The translations under genes were made by a program, and so were the position numbers. From the NCBI GenBank assembly GCA_039619475.1, contig CM077115.1, forward strand, positions 41,788,944 through 41,852,943: a stretch of 64,000 nucleotides of DNA. The letters are read 5' to 3'. The stretch comes from Icerya purchasi (lineage: Eukaryota; Arthropoda; Insecta; Hemiptera; Monophlebidae). The notes under the pieces were generated by a model. The model had not been told where the DNA came from, ran no database searches, and saw only the letters and a program-made list of their open reading frames with translations. Positions 58,414 to 64,000 of the stretch are shown here, piece after piece; within the stretch, counting starts at the first letter, position 1; each line of letters starts with the position of its first letter.

Positions 58414-60954
58414 CTGAAATAAAGAAAAAGAGAAAATATGAATATTATGTACCACATTGTATAAACTTGCAATATAACAAATCTGCGACACAAAAGCCAG
58501 GTAGAAGATTTGTTGAGTGTTGTTTTCAGAGAAGAAATTAGTGTTTTGAAAGTTGTTTTATGATAAATTTTCAAAAAATGCTTTCAATGGTAGTGCCACA
58601 AATGTAAACAATAAATATGTTTACACATCAAGGGTGTCTGAGAAATAAATAATTTCATATTAAGTAGAAAATTATTTTCAAACTAGGCGGGGAAAATGAA
58701 AAACACCGCTTCGCCATTAGTAACGAAAAAACGAATATATTACCGTTCGATAGAATATATGAGATTTTGAGTCACGTAGGAAATTAGCATTGCAGAGATA
58801 TTTAAAAAGAGGTAACACTTTGATTTCTCTATATAATATTGTCGATAAGACTATGACTAAACGTTACCAGTGATAACAGTTCGTTTCCGGTCTGGTCGGT
58901 ATAATAATTAAAACAACTTATTTTTACATTATTTGCAAGTACGTGTAAACAATTAAAAATTACTCTCGCGAGTAGGCTAAAATTTCGAAGGAAAAGGTAC
59001 CTTTTTTAACGATTTTTTTTACCGCAAAGTAATATTTTAGTTTGTGTTACATGACATTCATTGAAGAAAAAAAAAACTAACCAAAAATCTTTTGTTTCGA
59101 AATTTTAAATAATTTGAAATTGTTTACACGTACGCACAGTTAATTTAAAATGAAATTGTTTTACTCGGTATATCGATTAAACTAATGAACTGGCGGCGTT
59201 TAATCGCAATCTCGCTTAATTACTTGTGAATTTTACCTTTTCGCAAGTTTTTACGTTTGATTACCTATTGCAAATTTTAATTTTTATCCGTATGTACATT
59301 CAGTTTTTCGACTTTATTTCAAATTTTCTTTTCTCATAAAATATTTCAGTGCTTAAGAAATAGACGTAACAGTATTACCACCACTCAGTCTGGTCGGTGC
59401 GATTTTTCATTCCACCGTGTAGTACACTGCACGTGGACAATATTTTATTGCGAATTATCCCATATGTTTAATAGTAGTTCACGTCACCTAATGTTAATAT
59501 TTGTAAATTTACCATGATTATAAGAGAAAACAAATAAAAAGAAGAAAATTAGAATACAGCAAAAATTTAATTTAAATTAATTCGGACCTTAAGATAATTT
59601 TTCAAATAATATTTTTAATACTGAGCTTTGCATTATTTAGCGTGTTGATTATTGTCTTGATCCGAATTCATTACGATACATTATTAAAAATTCATTCTTT
59701 CGTACAAATTTTGAAAAATTACATTAAAAACTTCATAGCTTTGTTAGCAGTGAACTTATTAAAGTGCTTTTCTCCAAATTCTAAAAAAATTATCAATATA
59801 TTTATATTATTAAAATTAATTTTTTATTAATGCTCTATAAAAGGTCACAGAAACTTCTGTTTAAACAACTTTTCGCTACATTAATTATTACTGAATTTTC
59901 GGAATTCGATTTTTACTTTCGTATTTTTTTATTTTTTATTTTTTTGGGGAGGGAGGGATAAGTATTAAACATATTTAAGAACTAGCACAGTTAACCCCAT
60001 CATATTGCTCACGTAATATTTAACTGAGATTATATTATAATTTACGTGTAATTAAATATCAAATAATTAAGCCAATCTAAACTTTTACGTAATTAAATGA
60101 TAATTCGAAGATTTTTTGATGGAGATCCCACTTTTCCAAAATAATTATTCCTATTCTATAATGCGTATAGTTATAATTATGACGTAATTTTAACTTTTCT
60201 ATAGTTGCGTATTGCTACATATTAATAAACTTTCGATGGTTTCTTCAACATAGAGCGAATAGTTTATATAAATGAGAGTGACTTTTGTTAATAAAATGTA
60301 GGGTCTAAGATAGGGCCAAGATATATCACAGTAGGTTTTTAGTCTAACCGATCTTTATCCATTGTAATCAGAGGGGCTATTTGAAATCTCTTCGTCTGGT
60401 AAATGAGTTGTAGATTTTTAATTTTCCATTTCGTATGATATTTATTTATATTTTTTTGTAACTACTTGGATATCTGTTTTTAGTAGTACCATTTCTGAAC
60501 GAGGACGTACATATTTCAGAATCATTTATGTATAAAGAAATATCAACGTGTTTTAATTTCGGAAAATCGTTACGTCGAAGAAAGATATAACGCTATCATG
60601 TGGAACACTGGCAAGTAGTGCTATTGAATTAGAGTTGGTGGTGGCTATCTTGACTGAAATACTCTGAATCTGAATAAGACTTAATGTTAATAGACAGCTG
60701 GGTATCTCGTAGTGCAGTATTTTATATATCATAGCATTTACCGTGTTAATTTTCCGGTATATAGTAATATTAGATCAGTATGTTTGTTCAGATTAATTTA
60801 TTCTGTGATATGGTTAGTAAAATGTGCTAATAACTGCATGATGGTTGACAACTGGGATCAGAATTAAAATTCGCGTTTTTTAAGACACATTATGTTTATC
60901 AGAATACTTTTTTTTAGCCATTTTATTCACATTATTAATTAAACTACTAAGAAT
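58414..60954. other. Eip63E intron, nothing recognised
   Basis: AT-rich, without ORFs of note or repeat pairs. Confidence 0.5.
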
Positions 60955-61215
60955 GATGGTAGCGCAGTAGTCTAGTAGTTAAGCTGCTTGGCTACCAAAC
61001 TAGAGGTTTCATAGGTTATCGAGATTTGTCTCGTTCCGGATCCAAGTCGCTCCCAGGTTTGAAATAGTTGGGTACCAGGGAAATCTGGAGAAGTAAAGGC
61101 GGTCAAGAGAAAGGAATTAGTCCCCCTACTCTCATCAGTGCCGTTAGGTTTTTTACATTGTGAACCTTAATTCACAATCACCAACACCTTCTCAAGGGTA
61201 CTTGTTTTACTTACA
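60955..61215 (+). mobile_element. tRNA-derived SINE
   Basis: The start GATGGTAGCGCAGTAGTCTA then GTAGTTAAGCTGCTTGGCTA resembles a tRNA 5' half with an A box. ATAGGTTATCGAGA, about 35 bases on, is a degenerate B box (consensus GGTTCGANTCC). The tail (CTGGAGAAGTAAAGGCGGTC ... CTCATCAGTGCC) is not tRNA-like, so this is a SINE head plus body rather than a tRNA gene. It lies in an Eip63E intron in antisense orientation. Confidence 0.7.
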
Positions 61216-61707
61216 AAGAATGAGTTCTTTCTTAATTACGGGATATATTTTTTATGTAGCAGAATAACAGCCAGTGAGTATTATTGCGTTACTTAAGTTT
61301 ATGAGGAACACTGCGGCTTTTTAAAATAAGTTTTTAAGAGAATACTCGTGATCAATGATGTAAAAGAGATTATTTATTTAAAAGGTAATAGGATGCGCTA
61401 ATGTTAGCGGAAAAATATTGGTTACATGACCATACACATTTTAAAATTTGTTTATTTATCTTTTCTATTTTACGTTTAAGTTGTAAATTTTATAATTTCT
61501 TTGTAGTTCATATTTTTTTTTTGTATAATTTTTTCTCCAAATTTTTTAAACAGGAATTTTCAATGAAGAATCCCTACGACTATTTTCTCTTCACGAGTTC
61601 CATTTCGTTTCCTAATTTTTATATGAGTTAGATACACTTAATTTAATATATATATATATATATATAAACATCATAAAAACAACAGTAATTATAAAAAAGT
61701 TATTTAC
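61216..61707. other. Eip63E intron, nothing recognised
   Basis: AT-rich; ends in (TA)n at about 61647-61668 next to the activation-segment exon. Confidence 0.5.
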
Positions 61708-61922
61708 TTTAAATATTTTATCTAACTGATCAATTTTATCACGAACGCCGGGAAAAGTTGGTATTCCCGTAATCATTTCTAGAAAAATGCAGCCAACACC
61801 CCACATATCCAGTGACGTTGAATACTCAGTGGAGCCGAGTAACACATCTGGTGGACGGTACCATAACGTTACCACTTCGTTGGAATACGTATGACTTGGC
61901 ACTGATTTGGCTCGAGCTAAGC
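61708..61922 (-). CDS. Eip63E: Eip63E/CDK14 kinase, activation-segment exon
   Basis: Following TTACAG, 215 nt complete the DFG glycine and encode [20 protein letters not shown], then [32 protein letters not shown] and ...DQLDKIFK, ending phase 0 at a GTAAAT donor. The activation segment, the PPDVLL substitution for the usual APE region and the [13 protein letters not shown] string are diagnostic of the CDK14/Eip63E subfamily; the D-x-W-x-x-G helix-F motif is intact. A (TA)n run sits about 40-60 bases downstream in the intron. Confidence 0.95.
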
Positions 61923-62395
61923 CTGTAACACAACGTTGCTTCATTAAAAATATTCATTCTTATATTTTTAGCTTCAAACTGGTTTGTCGGCTACGAGAGG
62001 TAGGGTTTTTACCTGAAATTGTTACCATTTTAGATTTAGATAACACCGACATATACAATCCTGTGACTTAACTTGCTATAATCACTATGCAGTCAGCTTA
62101 ATGTTACATGTAAAATTTAATTAGTACGTACTTTGCAACTGAAAGTTGCTATTAATAATATCGACACTTTTATTCGTCCGATTTACATATTATTTGTATG
62201 TAGCAATCGCGCAGTGTCATCGATAAAAAGAAAATAATTATTGCGAAGATTGCGTACGTTTTTAATTCCTGTTTGGAGGAAATTATCATCGTTTATTTAT
62301 TCTTCGATTTAACTTTTAAGGAGACAATAAATTGCGAACAGATTTATCGACTTATAATTTATAAAGAAAATAGCAATCCGAAGAAATAGCATTAC
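61923..62395. other. Eip63E intron between catalytic-loop and activation-segment exons
   Basis: No repeat or ORF recognised. Confidence 0.7.
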
Positions 62396-62585
62396 CAAAG
62401 TCAGCTAGTTTCAGGTCGCCCCGTTCGCTAATTAACAGATTCTGAGGTTTCACATCGCGATGCAGGATTAACTTCGTGTGAATGTAACTAAGTGCGCGGA
62501 GTAATTGAAACAGAAACAACTTCACGTTGTAGTAATTCAGTCCATTACCACCGTGTCTTTCCATATATTGAGAGAGATCCGTATG
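62396..62585 (-). CDS. Eip63E: Eip63E/CDK14 kinase, catalytic-loop exon
   Basis: The exon begins after TTTTCAG with [20 protein letters not shown] and contains the catalytic loop [14 protein letters not shown], with the HRD aspartate, the lysine and the metal-binding asparagine all present. It ends inside the DFG glycine codon (GAC TTT G) before a GTAATG donor, phase 1. The N-terminal neighbour in this family ends with a FEYV-like sequence, which is not found between 62586 and 64000. All catalytic residues visible here are intact, so the gene looks functional. Confidence 0.93.
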
Positions 62586-62779
62586 CTGAAAACATTTAAT
62601 AAATAAATTGAACAATAGCGCCAAGCAAAGAGAAAGCTATATCATTAAATGCCTGGAAAATTGTTTGTTTTTCCGCTTTTGATTCATTTCTGTCAAAAGA
62701 TGCGTAATAAAAAAAAAAAATTACAACTGTCAACATTTTAAGTCATATACGTAAAAAAAATTATAATAATATGAAGAAG

Positions 62780-64000
62780 CCTTTTGAGAGTACGTGTACT
62801 AGTATACATGTACTTCCAAGGATCCGGAGCTCTAACCGAAATAGGGCGCGTTCACGGGAGGCGGAATGTAGGCTAGTTGCGAATAAGCGGCCACTGGTAG
62901 AAAGCCTCAGGTAGACAATTTCAGTGGTGACGGGCACAAGGATGTAAAGGGGCATGTTGGAAACTGCCTACAAAACTTTCCCTTCCTACGACTGCCCAAT
63001 AACCCTCGGCGAGTTGAGGTCGCCTGGATAAATATGCCTCACCCGCTGCTTTCCAAGCGGCAACCAAATCCAGAAGCGTCCGTTTCCTATGTAAGGGGCG
63101 GCTGAAGTACATTGCTGAGACTTATAATCTCAGCGTAAATTATGAATTGGTTTTAAACCAGTTCTCCAACATAAATTTCAAATAATACGCATGATGGAAA
63201 GTAATGTTCATAAAACTACTTCAGGAGGTAAACTGAAAAGGGAATAATCTGTCGCAAAAAGCTGTGTCACCGGGCTATCATTTTCTGGAGAGCCTGGACC
63301 AGCATGCAAAATAAATAAATTACAAACGCTGAAGTTAAGACCAAAACGAAAATGTTTTTTTTTTTTTTTTTTTTTTTTGGAACATTAAACGTGAATTCAC
63401 TAATGAAAGTTGGTAAATTAAAACAGTTGATAAAAGTGCTGAGGAAACTCAAATACAAATCATGGCACTCCAAGAAACGAGATTCACGGATTAGGATATA
63501 ATGAAATCGGAAGGGTATCGCATCTATAAAGGCGAAAATGGTCGAATGCCGGGAACAAATATAACATATTTTGGAACAGGAATTGTCGTGAACAAACATA
63601 TATTAAATTCAATTACAGATTTTTATTTGCCAAGTGAGCGTATATATCAGTGTCATGACTATACAGTGTGCAAATAAAACGTACACTTTGATAAATTGCC
63701 ATGCTCCGATTAATAATGATAGTCAAAAAAATCCCGAAAAAGTTGAAAAATTCTAGGAACTTCTGGAACTGGAGATATCAAAAATTCCTATGAGTAACAT
63801 TGAAATATTATTAGGAGACTTTAACGCGCAAGCTGGTAAAGAAAGAAAATATGAAAAAATTGTAGTCGAATATCCAGCACATAAAAGAACAAACAGGAAA
63901 GGTGAAAGATTGATAGAACTATGTAAAGGTTTCAACCTTAAAGTAATGTCAACAAATTTCAAGAGATTGCCAAGAAAGCAAAAGACATGGAAATCACCAA
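62780..64000 (+). mobile_element. RTE-type LINE, 5' part (untranslated region and endonuclease)
   Basis: A ~580-base GC-richer leader (62790-63360; with GGAGAGCCTGGACCAGCATG near its end) precedes a decayed endonuclease and continues beyond the window. The leader has the character of RTE 5' regions in insects. A T-run at 63356-63378 sits at the junction. It lies upstream (minus sense) of the first visible Eip63E exon. Confidence 0.75.
63379..64000 (+). pseudogene. RTE endonuclease fragment, frameshifted
   Basis: GTLNVNSLMKVGKLKQLIKV is followed, after a +1 shift, by IMALQETRFTD (with the catalytic glutamate), MKSEGYRIYKGENGRMPG and GTGIVVNKHILNSITDFYLP. After a second break come NCHAPINN, then EILLGDFNAQAGKERKYEKI and LIELCKGFNLKVMSTNF. 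The order matches the apurinic-type endonuclease of RTE elements. A TAG stop follows RFTD. The frame is cut by the window edge. Confidence 0.85.

Larger units (their letters stand above)
55210..62585 (-). other. Eip63E: Gene span: Eip63E / CDK14-type cyclin-dependent kinase (partial)
   Basis: Four minus-strand exons with matching splice phases (1, 0, 0) encode the kinase domain from HTDLSQYM to ...YFNGLPEILYDLPH. The wording is that of the PFTAIRE kinase family (Drosophila Eip63E, human CDK14/CDK15), which binds cyclin Y and acts at the plasma membrane in Wnt-related and developmental signalling. The N-lobe, including the PFTAIRE helix, must lie above 64000. The C-terminal exon is uncertain. 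Introns are about 0.5, 3.3 and 3.0 kb. Confidence 0.93.

Noticed and set aside
60955..61030. A functional tRNA gene
   Set aside because: The A and B boxes are degenerate, no complete cloverleaf could be drawn, and the sequence continues into a SINE-like body.
1..64000. CRISPR arrays, operons, riboswitches or prokaryotic terminators
   Set aside because: The window is eukaryotic nuclear DNA with introns and LINEs; no regularly spaced short repeats were found.

Overview
This is a eukaryotic, AT-rich, repeat-laden nuclear window, almost certainly from an arthropod and most likely an insect. The evidence is a spliced kinase gene matching the insect ecdysone-induced Eip63E / vertebrate CDK14 family, many jockey-, I-like and RTE-type LINE relics, mariner, Tigger and hAT-type DNA transposons, long introns and no prokaryotic gene organisation. 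The order of insect cannot be fixed from the sequence alone.

Two host genes are supported, both on the minus strand. (1) A divergent SLC35B2/B3-like (UAA-family, PAPS or nucleotide-sugar) transporter runs from its ATG at 30975 down to 3898. Five exons join in phase: 30853-30975, 26994-27112, 23312-23577, 5258-5448 and 3898-4079. The last exon or exons are not visible. (2) Four exons of the Eip63E/CDK14 cyclin-dependent kinase cover the kinase domain from just before the catalytic loop to the end of the C-lobe: 62396-62585, 61708-61922, 58252-58413 and 55210-55300. The 5' exons with the glycine loop and cyclin-binding helix lie beyond 64000. The terminal exon was not found with certainty; a splice-flanked open exon at 46543-46618 is a weak candidate.

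Everything else recognisable is mobile DNA, and much of it lies in the introns of the transporter. The left edge (91-1410) is an RTE-type reverse transcriptase. A family of I-like LINEs with endonuclease, reverse transcriptase and RNase H is present at 6430-8591, 12640-16760, 24525-26760 (minus), 32800-33300 and 53540-54345. Jockey-type LINEs lie at 17405-18179 (internally deleted), 33430-37343 (nearly full length but with both active sites mutated) and 41040-41520. DNA transposons are a mariner-type element at 10466-12068, split by a LINE with a visible target duplication; a Tigger/pogo element at 20204-21645 with an intron in its transposase; a 414-bp hAT-type element at 28046-28459 with an 8-bp duplication; and a 1-kb element with hAT-like ends at 49221-50221. 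A 310-bp repeat occurs three times in the same orientation, always abutting (TA)n tracts. Long-inverted-repeat MITEs or foldbacks lie at 16889-17317, 40710-40840 and 51309-51514, and a tRNA-derived SINE at 60955-61215. The right edge (62780-64000) is the 5' part of another RTE element.

The LINE and DNA-transposon ORFs seen here all carry frameshifts, stops or truncations, so none looks autonomous. The stretches 37.4-40.7, 43.4-49.1, 50.3-53.5 and 56.7-60.9 kb hold little that can be recognised beyond simple repeats and a few unassigned ORFs.
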